A stretch of 10,562 nucleotides of DNA. Source: an uncultured Oribacterium sp. (GTDB lineage: Bacteria > Bacillota > Clostridia > Lachnospirales > Lachnospiraceae). Where the stretch lies: positions 1 to 10,562 of the forward strand of contig CABTMH010000179.1 of assembly GCA_902485915.1 (NCBI GenBank), written 5' to 3'. Shown here piece by piece: positions 1 to 5,722 of this stretch (the first letter of the stretch is position 1; every line of letters begins with the position of its first letter). The notes beneath the pieces were generated by a model, which made no database searches, was not told the DNA's origin, and saw only the letters and a list, made by a program, of their open reading frames with translations. Position numbers and translations under genes: made by a program.

Positions 1-1
1 G

Positions 2-238
2 TTAAAGATCAGATTAAGAAGAATGGGACAGATTCACGCACCGTTTTACAGAGTTATCGTAGCAGACTCCAGATCCCCGAGAAACGGCCGTTTCATCGAG
101 GAGATCGGTACCTACAATCCATGCGTAGAGCCGTCTGAGATCAAGATCGACGCTGAGAAGGCGAAGCAGTGGATTGCAAACGGTGCACAGCCGACCGAGA
201 CCGTTGCGAAGCTTCTGAAGAAGGCTGGTATCTGCTGA
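2..238 (+). CDS. rpsP: 30S ribosomal protein S16, 5' end cut off by the window
   Basis: S16 is a structural protein of the 30S subunit, needed for its assembly. The frame is open to the window edge and reads LKIRLRRMGQIHAPFYRVIV from base 2, which matches the S16 N-terminus. The Met at base 23 is therefore internal, and only the first two or three codons are missing. Further S16 features are VADSRSPRNGRFIEEIGTYNP and, near the end, KAKQWIANGAQPTETVAKLL. The total length would be about 80 residues, normal for the family. Its stop lies 23 bases before khpA, the usual Firmicutes order, so co-transcription is likely. Its promoter is outside the window. Identification is secure; only the start is unseen. 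Confidence 0.96.
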   Translation, partial: LKIRLRRMGQIHAPFYRVIVADSRSPRNGRFIEEIGTYNPCVEPSEIKIDAEKAKQWIANGAQPTETVAKLLKKAGIC

Positions 239-261
239 TTATTTAGCCGAGAGGAGACCTC

Positions 262-489
262 ATGAAGGATTTACTCGAAACGATTGCCCGGGCGCTGGTG
301 CAGAATCCGGACGACGTAAAGGTCGTCGAGGAGACGAAGGACGACGAAATCGTCCTCACCCTGTCTGTAAACGAGCAGGATATGGGAAAGGTCATCGGTC
401 GTTCAGGTCGCATCGCCAAGGCGATTCGCTCAGTGATGTCTGCCGCTGCCAGCAAGGCTGACGTTAAGGTTTCCGTAGACATCCGCTGA
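262..489 (+). CDS. khpA: KH-domain RNA-binding protein KhpA (YlqC family)
   Basis: A 75-residue protein made of one KH domain. The RNA-binding GxxG loop is visible as GRSG at residues 46-49 within MGKVIGRSGRIAKAIRSVM, followed by the expected helix. Size and position between rpsP and rimM are those of KhpA/YlqC. In Gram-positive relatives this protein pairs with KhpB (Jag) to bind RNA and influence cell elongation; that role is family knowledge, not visible here. The start is supported by GAGGAG at 251-256, five bases before the ATG. It is probably co-transcribed with rpsP (23-base gap) and rimM (32-base gap). An antisense ORF over the same bases is a shadow. Confidence 0.93.
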   Translation: MKDLLETIARALVQNPDDVKVVEETKDDEIVLTLSVNEQDMGKVIGRSGRIAKAIRSVMSAAASKADVKVSVDIR

Positions 490-521
490 GACCATCCGAT
501 TACGGATCATAAGGATTTAAT

Positions 522-1046
522 ATGCAGGAAAAACTGAGAGTTGGTACGGTTGTTACCACCCATGGCCTCAAGGGTGAGGTGAAGGTTTATCCTACGACAG
601 AGGATCCAGACAGATTTTTCGATTTAGATAAAGTCTGGCTGGATCTTTCCGGTTCTATGGAAAACCTGCGCGAGCTCCATGTCGAGCGCGTGCGCTTCTC
701 GAAAAACCTGGCCATCGTAAAATTCGAGGGCATCGACTCGATCGATGATGTCCTCCCGTTCCGCCACGGCGAGCTGTACGTGGATCGCGCCGATGCGATC
801 CAGCTCGAGGAAGGCGAGTATTTCGTCGGCGATCTGATCGGCATCGACGTCCTCGATGATGTATCCGGCGAGTGCCTCGGCACCGTGAAGGACATCCTCG
901 AGACCGGCGCGAACAACGTGCTGATCGTGAAAAATCAGAAGAAGGACCTCATGATTCCGTATGTGCGCGGACAGTTCGTCACCGACGTACAGCCGGAGGA
1001 GGGCTTCCTGAAGGTGCATCTGATTCCGGGTATCCTCGATCTCTGA
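522..1046 (+). CDS. rimM: Ribosome maturation factor RimM
   Basis: RimM binds S19 and helps mature the 30S head and 16S rRNA 3' domain. The 174 residues are a normal length. The N-terminal RimM barrel begins with RVGTVVTTHGLKGEVKVYP at residues 6-24. The C-terminal PRC-barrel starts near EGEYFVGDLIG (97-107) and continues with GANNVLIV (129-136) and MIPYV (144-148). The start is supported by AAGGA at 511-515, six bases upstream. In many Firmicutes trmD follows rimM almost directly; here 144 bases with a large inverted repeat lie between them. Nothing in the protein looks damaged. Confidence 0.95.
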   Translation: MQEKLRVGTVVTTHGLKGEVKVYPTTEDPDRFFDLDKVWLDLSGSMENLRELHVERVRFSKNLAIVKFEGIDSIDDVLPFRHGELYVDRADAIQLEEGEYFVGDLIGIDVLDDVSGECLGTVKDILETGANNVLIVKNQKKDLMIPYVRGQFVTDVQPEEGFLKVHLIPGILDL

Positions 1047-1071
1047 TACCAGATCATGTGTGCAATGTTTC

Positions 1072-1160
1072 CGACGGACAGCGGATGGCAGCCCACAGAG
1101 GATCTGTCCGTATACATCTATGCGGCTGATTTTCGGCGGACCGGGCATCGCTGTCCGTCG
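1072..1160 (+). promoter_or_regulatory. Long inverted repeat in the rimM-trmD gap, candidate trmD leader
   Basis: Bases 1072-1083 (CGACGGACAGCG) and 1149-1160 (CGCTGTCCGTCG) are perfect 12-bp inverted repeats 65 bases apart. The interior holds smaller pairings, such as ACAGA/TCTGT around a GGA loop and CAGCC with GGCTG, so the RNA could fold into a branched structure. The 3' arm ends 30 bases before the trmD ATG and about 20 before its ribosome-binding site at 1180-1187. It could control trmD translation or be a processing site. There is no T-run, so it is not a standard terminator. The fold is seen by pairing only; any function is inference. Confidence 0.5.
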
Positions 1161-1190
1161 ATGATGTCTTATCCCCAGAAAGGCGGACGA

Positions 1191-2033
1191 ATGAAAAACT
1201 ACTATGTGATGACCCTCTTTCCGGAGATGATCGAAAACGTCGTCCGCGAGAGCATCAGCGGTCGTGCCATCAAAGCCGGCCTCATGAAGGTCGAGGCCTT
1301 CAATATCCGCGACTACACGAAGGACGCGCATAATCATGTCGACGACTATCCGTATGGCGGCGGTGCCGGTATGCTCATGCAGGTGCAACCGATCGTCGAC
1401 TGCTATCAGCACATCGTCGATCGGATCGGCCATCGCCCGGCCCGCGTGCTTTTTATGTCGCCGCAGGGACGCACCTTCGATCAGAAGATGGCCGAGGAGC
1501 TCGCCGAGGAAGAGGATATCCTGTTCCTCTGCGGACACTATGAAGGTATCGATGAGCGTGCCCTCGAGATCCTCGAGGTCGAACACGTCTCGATCGGCGA
1601 TTACATCCTGACCGGCGGTGAGCTGCCGGCGCTCAGCATGATCGATTCCATCTCGCGTCTCGTGCATGGTGTCCTGAATAAGGATGCTTCTCATGAAATC
1701 GAGAGCTTCTCCGACGGCCTCCTCGAGTACCCGCAGTACACCCGGCCGGAGGTCTATGCGGATCGTCGTGTCCCGCCGGTCCTTCTCTCCGGAGACCATA
1801 AGAAGGTCGACGAGTGGCGCCATCAGATGAGCCTCGAGCGCACGAAGGAGCGGCGTCCGGACCTCTACGAGGCGTATGTCACCTCGCATGCGGAGGAGTT
1901 CGCACCGAAGAAGCCGAAGCGCCGCCGGAAGGCCCGGTCCTGCCAGATCTTACCAGGTCCTGAAGCAGGGCACACTGAAGAAACCGAAACACCACCGGAA
2001 GCCCAGGATCTGCCGGGGTTTGTCCGGTCCTGA
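1191..2033 (+). CDS. trmD: tRNA (guanine-37-N1)-methyltransferase TrmD, with an unusual C-terminal tail
   Basis: TrmD methylates G37 of tRNAs reading CUN, CCN and CGG using S-adenosylmethionine, preventing +1 frameshifting. The SPOUT knot is visible: MTLFPEMI near the start, DDYPYGGGAGM (51-61), LCGHYEGIDER (113-123), SIGDYILTGGEL (134-145) and LLEYPQYTRPEV (177-188). The position of the family's catalytic Asp (Asp169 in E. coli) appears to be Glu171 in ESF, a substitution I believe is common in clostridial TrmD. The ATG at 1191 fits the family and has AAAGGCGG at 1180-1187; the frame stays open back to 1056 but that part lacks TrmD similarity. At 280 residues it exceeds the usual 240-250. 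Residues from about 240 are basic, then acidic and proline-rich, encoded in a repeat. Confidence 0.95.
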   Translation: MKNYYVMTLFPEMIENVVRESISGRAIKAGLMKVEAFNIRDYTKDAHNHVDDYPYGGGAGMLMQVQPIVDCYQHIVDRIGHRPARVLFMSPQGRTFDQKMAEELAEEEDILFLCGHYEGIDERALEILEVEHVSIGDYILTGGELPALSMIDSISRLVHGVLNKDASHEIESFSDGLLEYPQYTRPEVYADRRVPPVLLSGDHKKVDEWRHQMSLERTKERRPDLYEAYVTSHAEEFAPKKPKRRRKARSCQILPGPEAGHTEETETPPEAQDLPGFVRS

Positions 2034-2050
2034 AGCAGGGCACACTGAAA
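1911..2050 (+). repeat. Imperfect 70-bp direct tandem repeat across the trmD 3' end
   Basis: Unit 1 is 1911-1980 and unit 2 is 1981-2050. They align without gaps, about 54 of 70 bases identical by hand count. Bases 46-69 of each unit are identical, including CCTGAAGCAGGGCACACTG. Seventy is not a multiple of three, so the second copy is read one base out of phase: unit 1 gives KPKRRRKARS...GPEAGHTE in the trmD frame, while the matching peptide of unit 2, KPKHHRKPRI...GPEAGHTE, lies in another frame. The trmD stop (2031-2033) falls inside unit 2. Differences are spread over all codon positions, so no sign of selection as protein. Confidence 0.88.
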
Positions 2051-2083
2051 AAGTGCTTGCTTTTTAGCCGCGTATATGGTATT

Positions 2084-2112
2084 TTGTGAAGGTTGTGACT
2101 AAGAGAGATATT
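2084..2112 (+). promoter_or_regulatory. Candidate sigma-A-type promoter for rplS
   Basis: TTGTGA (2084-2089) and GATATT (2107-2112) are spaced by 17 bases. Each matches four of six consensus positions. The site lies after trmD and would start transcription near 2119, giving rplS a leader of about 90 bases. A separate promoter would suit the stronger expression L19 needs relative to TrmD. The match is moderate and other sites are possible. Confidence 0.35.
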
Positions 2113-2122
2113 CCGCTGACGG

Positions 2123-2207
2123 TTCCATCTGCTTGGAATAGGTGATTCGGCTCTGACCGAACGAGAAACTCCGTGAATGAATGTCGAATAGTACTAGGAG
2201 GTACACA
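2123..2207 (+). promoter_or_regulatory. Hairpin-rich 5' leader of rplS, possible L19 autoregulatory leader
   Basis: Three small hairpins line up before rplS: TTCCA 2123-2127 with TGGAA 2134-2138; TTCGG 2146-2150 with CCGAA 2157-2161; and ACGAG with CTCCGT (one bulge) around AAA at 2161-2174. The ribosome-binding site AGGAGG (2196-2201) is flanked by GTAC on both sides (2191-2194 and 2201-2204), so it could be held in a small loop. L19 leaders that bind their own product are described in Firmicutes. I cannot confirm that this matches that family; the arrangement only suggests it. Confidence 0.35.
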
Positions 2208-2555
2208 ATGTCTAATAACGAGATTATCAAGAACATCGAGCAGGGTCAGCTCAAGGCTGAGGTTCCAGTATTCAACACTGGTGACACCGTTCGCGTTTAC
2301 AACAAGATCAAAGAGGGTAACCGTGAGAGAACTCAGATCTTCGAGGGTACTGTTCTGAAGATCCAGGGTGGTTCCAACAGAACTACTTTCACCGTTCGTA
2401 AGTCTTCCAACGGCGTAGGCGTAGAGAAGACCTGGCCGCTTCACAGCCCGATGGTTGAGAAGGTTGAGGTCGTTAGAAGAGGTAAGGTAAGAAGAGCGAA
2501 GCTCACATACCTTAGAGAGCGTACTGGTAAGGCTGCCAAGGTTAAGGCACTGTAA
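2208..2555 (+). CDS. rplS: 50S ribosomal protein L19
   Basis: L19 sits at the 30S-50S interface of the ribosome. The 115-residue product has the expected length and the family signature RKSSNGVGVEKTWPLHSP at residues 64-81, with VPVFNTGDTVRVYNKIKEG before it and the basic tail RRGKVRRAKLTYLRERTGKAAKVKAL spread over 90-115. The start at 2208 has a full AGGAGG at 2196-2201, six bases upstream; the in-frame ATG at 2181 lacks this and would add residues not found in L19. Codon choice (AGA for Arg, GTT, GGT) differs from the CGC/CTC-rich neighbours, as expected for a highly expressed gene. It appears to be its own unit, with a promoter before and a terminator after. Confidence 0.97.
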   Translation: MSNNEIIKNIEQGQLKAEVPVFNTGDTVRVYNKIKEGNRERTQIFEGTVLKIQGGSNRTTFTVRKSSNGVGVEKTWPLHSPMVEKVEVVRRGKVRRAKLTYLRERTGKAAKVKAL

Positions 2556-2574
2556 TCAGAAGCGATGACACATT

Positions 2575-2605
2575 GGGGCGTTCCGTTTTACGGGATGCCC
2601 CTTTT
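2575..2605 (+). terminator. Rho-independent terminator after rplS
   Basis: An 11-bp stem (2575-2585 with 2591-2601, two G-T wobbles, no mismatches) closes a five-base TTTTA loop and is followed directly by TTTT at 2602-2605. It starts 19 bases after the rplS stop. This is the only textbook intrinsic terminator I see in the window and separates rplS from lepB. Confidence 0.9.
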
Positions 2606-2655
2606 AAATAGTTTTGTTTACTGGTAATATTTCAGTTGTGAAATGGTTTACGGGA

Positions 2656-2687
2656 AAGGGGTCAGACCCCTTATGGGGTCTGACCCC
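2656..2687. repeat. Paired GGGGTCAGACCCC palindromes forming a perfect 13-bp inverted repeat
   Basis: GGGGTCAGACCCC (2658-2670) and its exact complement GGGGTCTGACCCC (2675-2687) are separated by TTAT. Each 13-mer is also a palindrome around one central base. Transcribed, this gives a very stable hairpin before lepB, with no T-run. The same 13-mer occurs twice after rbgA. From memory, similar motifs are scattered between genes in many bacteria, sometimes near REP-associated IS200-like transposases; no such gene is in this window. The rest of the 2606-2778 spacer holds no gene I can support. Confidence 0.85.
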
Positions 2688-2778
2688 CTGGCCTCCCGGC
2701 GGGTTGCACGAATTGGAGTGTACGACTTGCTGACGAACATCAGCCCCCTGGGTTCCCGTTTGTTTTATGAGGTGGAGA

Positions 2779-3306
2779 ATGCGAGAGAAAAGTCCGATTC
2801 AGAAGTTTGTCGGCACGATCACGAACGTGATCGTCGTCATCGCGCTTGCGTGGTTTCTGGTGCACAGCTTCCTGACGACCGAGGAGATGTCCGGTCACAG
2901 CATGGAGCCGGCGATATCCGCAAGCGACCTCGTGCTGGTCGATCGGCTCACGTATAAGTTCATGAAGCCGAAGCGCATGGATGTCGTCATCTTCCAGCGA
3001 AGCGACGCGACACAAAACGTGAAGCGCGTCATCGGACTGCCGGGTGAGACCGTCGTGATCCAGAACGGCCGCATCTACATCGACGGCACCCTGCTCGAGA
3101 GTGATCATATCTCTGACATCTCCCTCGGCGGTATCGCGGAGAAGCCGGTCGAACTGATGGAGGACGAGTATTTCCTGATCGGGGACAATGCAGACTCCTC
3201 CGAGGACAGCCGCTTCATCAATGTCGGCAACGTCAAACGCTCGCAGATCCTCGGACGCATCTGGTTCCGGCTGCTGCCGTTTAAAAAGATCGGTTTCATC
3301 AAATGA
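2779..3306 (+). CDS. lepB: Type I signal peptidase
   Basis: Membrane-anchored serine protease that removes signal peptides from exported proteins at the outer face of the membrane. One N-terminal membrane segment spans about residues 13-32. The catalytic serine is Ser41 in SGHSMEP and the catalytic lysine is Lys82 in VKRVIGLPGE. The late conserved box reads GDNADSSEDSRF (135-146), with Ala where most relatives have Arg. The 175 residues fit Gram-positive enzymes. I chose 2779 because GAGGTG at 2769-2774 matches the anti-Shine-Dalgarno region at the right distance; the in-frame ATG at 2767 has no upstream site and adds only four residues. Presence between rplS and rbgA is the usual Firmicutes order. 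Confidence 0.94.
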   Translation: MREKSPIQKFVGTITNVIVVIALAWFLVHSFLTTEEMSGHSMEPAISASDLVLVDRLTYKFMKPKRMDVVIFQRSDATQNVKRVIGLPGETVVIQNGRIYIDGTLLESDHISDISLGGIAEKPVELMEDEYFLIGDNADSSEDSRFINVGNVKRSQILGRIWFRLLPFKKIGFIK

Positions 3307-3457
3307 CGCTGCCACTGCGTCCGCAGTACACAGGCATCTGCTACCGGCTACGCTTGTTTCATGAAATCGAGCGCATGAACGGAAACCACAGGGTTCCGTG
3401 AGCCTGCAATCATAAGCAACATAATGTACATAAAGAACGATAGAAGACAGGTGAATT
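3307..3457. other. lepB-rbgA spacer with two hairpins
   Basis: No gene is supported here. ACTGC/GCAGT (3314-3318 with 3323-3327) forms a short hairpin eight bases after the lepB stop. A second, ACGGAA with TTCCGT (3379-3384 with 3394-3399), extends inward past one mismatch by CC/GG around an ACA loop. Neither is followed by a T-run. A perfect palindrome TTTCATGAAA lies at 3358-3367. I see no convincing promoter for rbgA; CATAAT near 3418 lacks a partner. Confidence 0.5.
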
Positions 3458-4360
3458 ATGACGATTCAATGGTATCCTGGCCATATGGCCAAGGCAAAAC
3501 GAAACATCCGTGAGGACCTGAAGCTGGTCGATCTCGTCATCGAGGTCATCGATGCCCGCTGCCCGGAATCCTCCCGTAATCCGGACGTCGACAGCTTCGC
3601 GAAGGATAAGGCCCGCATCCTCCTCATCAATAAGGCGGATCTCGCGGATCGTCGTGAGACGAAGCGCTTCGCAGACTACTTCGGTTCCCGTGGCTACTAC
3701 ACACTCGAAATCGATGCGCGAAACAAGGGCAGCCTGAAGAAGCTGAATCCGCTCATCGATGAGGCGACGAAGCCGCTCGTCGAGAAGAACCTGAAGCGCG
3801 GCATCAAGACCCCGGTCATCCGTGCGATGGTCCTCGGTGTGCCGAACGTCGGCAAGTCCACCTTCATCAATTCCTATGTCGGAAAATCCATGGCGAAGAC
3901 CGGAAACAAGCCGGGCGTCACCCGTGGTAATCAGTGGATCAATGTCAACAAAAAGCTGCAGCTGCTCGACACCCCGGGTATCACCTGGCCGAAGTTCGAG
4001 CGTGAGATCGTCGGCCTGAATCTGGCCCTCATCGGCTCCATCAACGACCAGATCCTGAACATCGACGAACTCGTATTCTACCTCATCAAGTACCTCGTGC
4101 GCTATTACCCGGAGGCACTGATCGCGCGCTACGGCAGTTCCCTCGAGGGCCTCGAGGAAGCGATTCAGGTCTTCGACGAGATCGGCCGCCGTCGCGGCTG
4201 CATCATGAAGGGTGGAAACATCGACTACACGAAAACCGCGAAGATCATCCTCGACGACTTCCGGAGCGGACGCCTCGGCGCCATCACCCTCGAGCACGTC
4301 CCGACCACTGCCGGCCAGGAGACATCCGACAGCCCTGCAGATACTACATCGGAGAACTGA
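3458..4360 (+). CDS. rbgA: Ribosome biogenesis GTPase RbgA (YlqF)
   Basis: GTPase needed for a late step of 50S subunit assembly in Firmicutes. The GTPase motifs are in the circularly permuted order of this family: G4 NKAD at 58-61 precedes G1 GVPNVGKS at 127-134, then G2 Thr155 in KPGVTRG and G3 DTPG at 171-174. The N-terminus WYPGHMAKAKR carries His9, equivalent to the catalytic His9 of the Bacillus protein. The C-terminal domain ends with a polar tail rich in Thr, Ser and Asp. Length 300 is slightly long. The start has AGGTGA at 3449-3454, three bases before the ATG. The stop codon sits inside the first unit of a tandem repeat, so the last residue or two may come from that repeat. Confidence 0.96.
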   Translation: MTIQWYPGHMAKAKRNIREDLKLVDLVIEVIDARCPESSRNPDVDSFAKDKARILLINKADLADRRETKRFADYFGSRGYYTLEIDARNKGSLKKLNPLIDEATKPLVEKNLKRGIKTPVIRAMVLGVPNVGKSTFINSYVGKSMAKTGNKPGVTRGNQWINVNKKLQLLDTPGITWPKFEREIVGLNLALIGSINDQILNIDELVFYLIKYLVRYYPEALIARYGSSLEGLEEAIQVFDEIGRRRGCIMKGGNIDYTKTAKIILDDFRSGRLGAITLEHVPTTAGQETSDSPADTTSEN

Positions 4361-4440
4361 GCGTAGTGAGCGGCCGAGGGGTCTGACCTCGACAAGTACA
4401 ACTGTAGTGAGAGGCCGAGGGGTCTGACCCCTGCAGGTAA
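4355..4440 (+). repeat. Tandem 45/41-bp repeat carrying GGGGTCTGACC, overlapping the rbgA stop
   Basis: Unit 1 (4355-4399) and unit 2 (4400-4440) both begin AACTG, then share TAGTGAG and GGCCGAGGGGTCTGACC, with a four-base gap and a few substitutions; similarity fades toward each unit's end. The core GGGGTCTGACC lies at 4378-4388, and the full palindrome GGGGTCTGACCCC at 4419-4431. Unit 1 includes the final codon and stop of rbgA. The motif matches the paired palindromes before lepB. It fills most of the rbgA-rnhB spacer. Confidence 0.85.
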
Positions 4441-4481
4441 ATCATTTCACATCGATAACATAAAGAAGAAAGAGGCATTCC

Positions 4482-5150
4482 ATGGCGAGAGAATTAAAGG
4501 GCGAGCGTCTGGAGAAGGAGCTCGCGCGTTTAGCAGCGATGCACGAATATGAAAACGCACATGCCGATGTCCGTTTCATCGCCGGCATCGATGAAGCCGG
4601 CAGAGGTCCGCTGGCGGGTCCGGTCGTGGCCGCCTGCTGCATCCTCCCGAAGGATGCCGTGATCCTCTATCTCAACGATTCGAAGAAGGTGACCGCGCTC
4701 CGGCGCGAAGCGATGCTGCCGGAGATTAAGGAAAAAGCCATCGCCTATGGCATCGGCATCGTGGAGGAAAAGCGCATCGATGAGATCAACATCCTTCAGG
4801 CGGATTATGAGGCGATGCGCATCGCCCTTCAGAAGACGAGCGCGATGCTCCAGGCGAAAGGCCTCGCCGATGCGCCAGGTCTGCTGCTGAACGACGCTGT
4901 CACGATCCCAGGCGTCGACATCCCGCAGGCGTCGATCATCAAGGGCGACGCAAAGTCCGTCTCCATCGCCGCCGCCAGCATCCTCGCGAAGGTGACGAGG
5001 GATCACCTCATGGAGGAGTACGACGCGCAGTACCCTGAGTACGGCTTCGCCCGTCATAAGGGCTACGGCACGAAGGAGCACATCGAAGCCCTGAAACGCC
5101 TGGGCCCATGTCCGATCCACCGCCGCTCCTTTATCGGACATTTCGTTTGA
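4482..5150 (+). CDS. rnhB: Ribonuclease HII
   Basis: Cuts RNA in RNA-DNA hybrids and initiates removal of single ribonucleotides from DNA. The four acidic active-site residues are visible: Asp37 and Glu38 in GIDEAGRGPLAGPVV, Asp138 in LLLNDAV and Asp156 in IKGDAKSVS. The GRG ribonucleotide-recognition motif is at 40-42 and the family tyrosine is Tyr195 in KGYGT. IAAASILAKVTRD (162-174) is also typical. An extra helix-forming stretch of about 30 residues precedes the catalytic core, as in many Firmicutes RNases HII. The start has AGAGG at 4471-4475, six bases upstream. The gene follows rbgA as in other Firmicutes. At 222 residues it is intact. Confidence 0.95.
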   Translation: MARELKGERLEKELARLAAMHEYENAHADVRFIAGIDEAGRGPLAGPVVAACCILPKDAVILYLNDSKKVTALRREAMLPEIKEKAIAYGIGIVEEKRIDEINILQADYEAMRIALQKTSAMLQAKGLADAPGLLLNDAVTIPGVDIPQASIIKGDAKSVSIAAASILAKVTRDHLMEEYDAQYPEYGFARHKGYGTKEHIEALKRLGPCPIHRRSFIGHFV

Positions 5151-5173
5151 TCGTCTAACTCAGACAGACGCAT

Positions 5174-5218
5174 GGAGGACCGGCAATCGCAGCACAGTAC
5201 TTCGGTTCCCGGTCCTCC
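5174..5218 (+). terminator. Perfect 10-bp GC-rich hairpin between rnhB and yraN, terminator-like without T-run
   Basis: GGAGGACCGG (5174-5183) and CCGGTCCTCC (5209-5218) pair perfectly around a 25-base loop. It starts 24 bases after the rnhB stop and ends 34 before yraN. The bases after it (GATGTCCC) lack a T-run, so strong intrinsic termination is not expected; it may be an RNA-stabilising or processing structure. It is listed as a terminator only as the nearest category. Confidence 0.5.
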
Positions 5219-5252
5219 GATGTCCCTTTCTCCAGGCAAGTAAAGGAGCACC

Positions 5253-5678
5253 ATGTACTTCAAAGAAGTCCCTGAGATATTCAAAGAAAAGCCAGAAACC
5301 GAAGCACCATCGAAGAAGCGCTCCGACGCGCGTCGCGGCAACCACGCAGATGGTGTCCGCGGGGAAGACATGGCCGCGGCCTACCTCGAGACGGCGGGCT
5401 ACAGGATCGTCGCACGGAACTGGCGCTTTCACCGAAACGAGATCGACATCATCGCGATGGAGGGCGACACCCTCGTCTTCGTCGAGGTGAAGAAACGCCA
5501 GGACAGCGCCCACGGCTACGGCTGCGAGGCCGTAGACCATGCGAAGCAGCAGCGGATCCGCCGGGTAGCGGAAGCCTATCTCGCCTGCACGAAGCGCGCA
5601 CAGGACGAAACGAAGTGCCGCTTCGACGTCGTCTCGATCGACGATGACAAGATACTACTGTTTCAAAACGCATTTTAG
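5253..5678 (+). CDS. yraN: UPF0102 family protein YraN, predicted nuclease fold
   Basis: Member of the YraN/UPF0102 family, which has a restriction-endonuclease-like fold and no firmly established role. Visible family features are GEDMAAAYLETAGYRIVARNW (spread over 37-57), the acidic cluster NEIDIIA with Glu63 and Asp65, FVEVKKR with Glu78 and Lys80 (76-82) and RFDVV (123-127). Glu63/Asp65/Glu78/Lys80 resemble a PD-(D/E)xK metal site. The first 28 or so residues are a charged extension before the family core. The start is supported by AAGGAG at 5243-5248, four bases upstream, so the extension seems real. It follows rnhB as in many bacteria. The promoter candidate for trpS overlaps its 3' end. 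Confidence 0.92.
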   Translation: MYFKEVPEIFKEKPETEAPSKKRSDARRGNHADGVRGEDMAAAYLETAGYRIVARNWRFHRNEIDIIAMEGDTLVFVEVKKRQDSAHGYGCEAVDHAKQQRIRRVAEAYLACTKRAQDETKCRFDVVSIDDDKILLFQNAF

Positions 5679-5689
5679 TATGCTATACT
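5661..5689 (+). promoter_or_regulatory. Candidate promoter for trpS overlapping the yraN 3' end
   Basis: TATACT (5684-5689) is a five-of-six -10 match. TTTCAA (5661-5666) lies exactly 17 bases upstream but is a weak -35. The area is locally AT-rich within GC-rich surroundings. Transcription would start near 5696, leaving a leader of under 30 bases before the trpS ATG. That is far too short for a T-box, the usual control of aminoacyl-tRNA synthetases in Firmicutes. Confidence 0.45.
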
Positions 5690-5722
5690 CATGATAAGTT
5701 TGTGCATTTTATGGAGGCAGGC

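Noticed and set aside
1056..1190. Upstream in-frame extension of trmD to the ATG at 1056
   Set aside because: The extra 45 residues have no TrmD similarity, and the family start MKNYYVMTLFPEM has a good ribosome-binding site at 1180-1187.
624..1889. A 421-codon open frame on the minus strand across rimM and trmD
   Set aside because: Both sense genes are clear conserved families. The antisense frame is open because the sense codons rarely use TTA, CTA or TCA; its translation has no recognisable domain. The long minus-strand frames under rbgA, trpS, trkA and trkH are rejected for the same reason.
1691..3372. Shared 13-mer TCATGAAATCGAG in trmD and the lepB-rbgA spacer
   Set aside because: One shared 13-mer in 10 kb is near chance expectation and the flanks differ.
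5263..5330. Similarity of GAAACCGAAGCACCATCG in yraN to the start of unit 2 of the trmD repeat
   Set aside because: The match is about 16 of 19 bases and does not extend; a charged Lys/Glu/Pro-rich coding stretch can produce this by chance.
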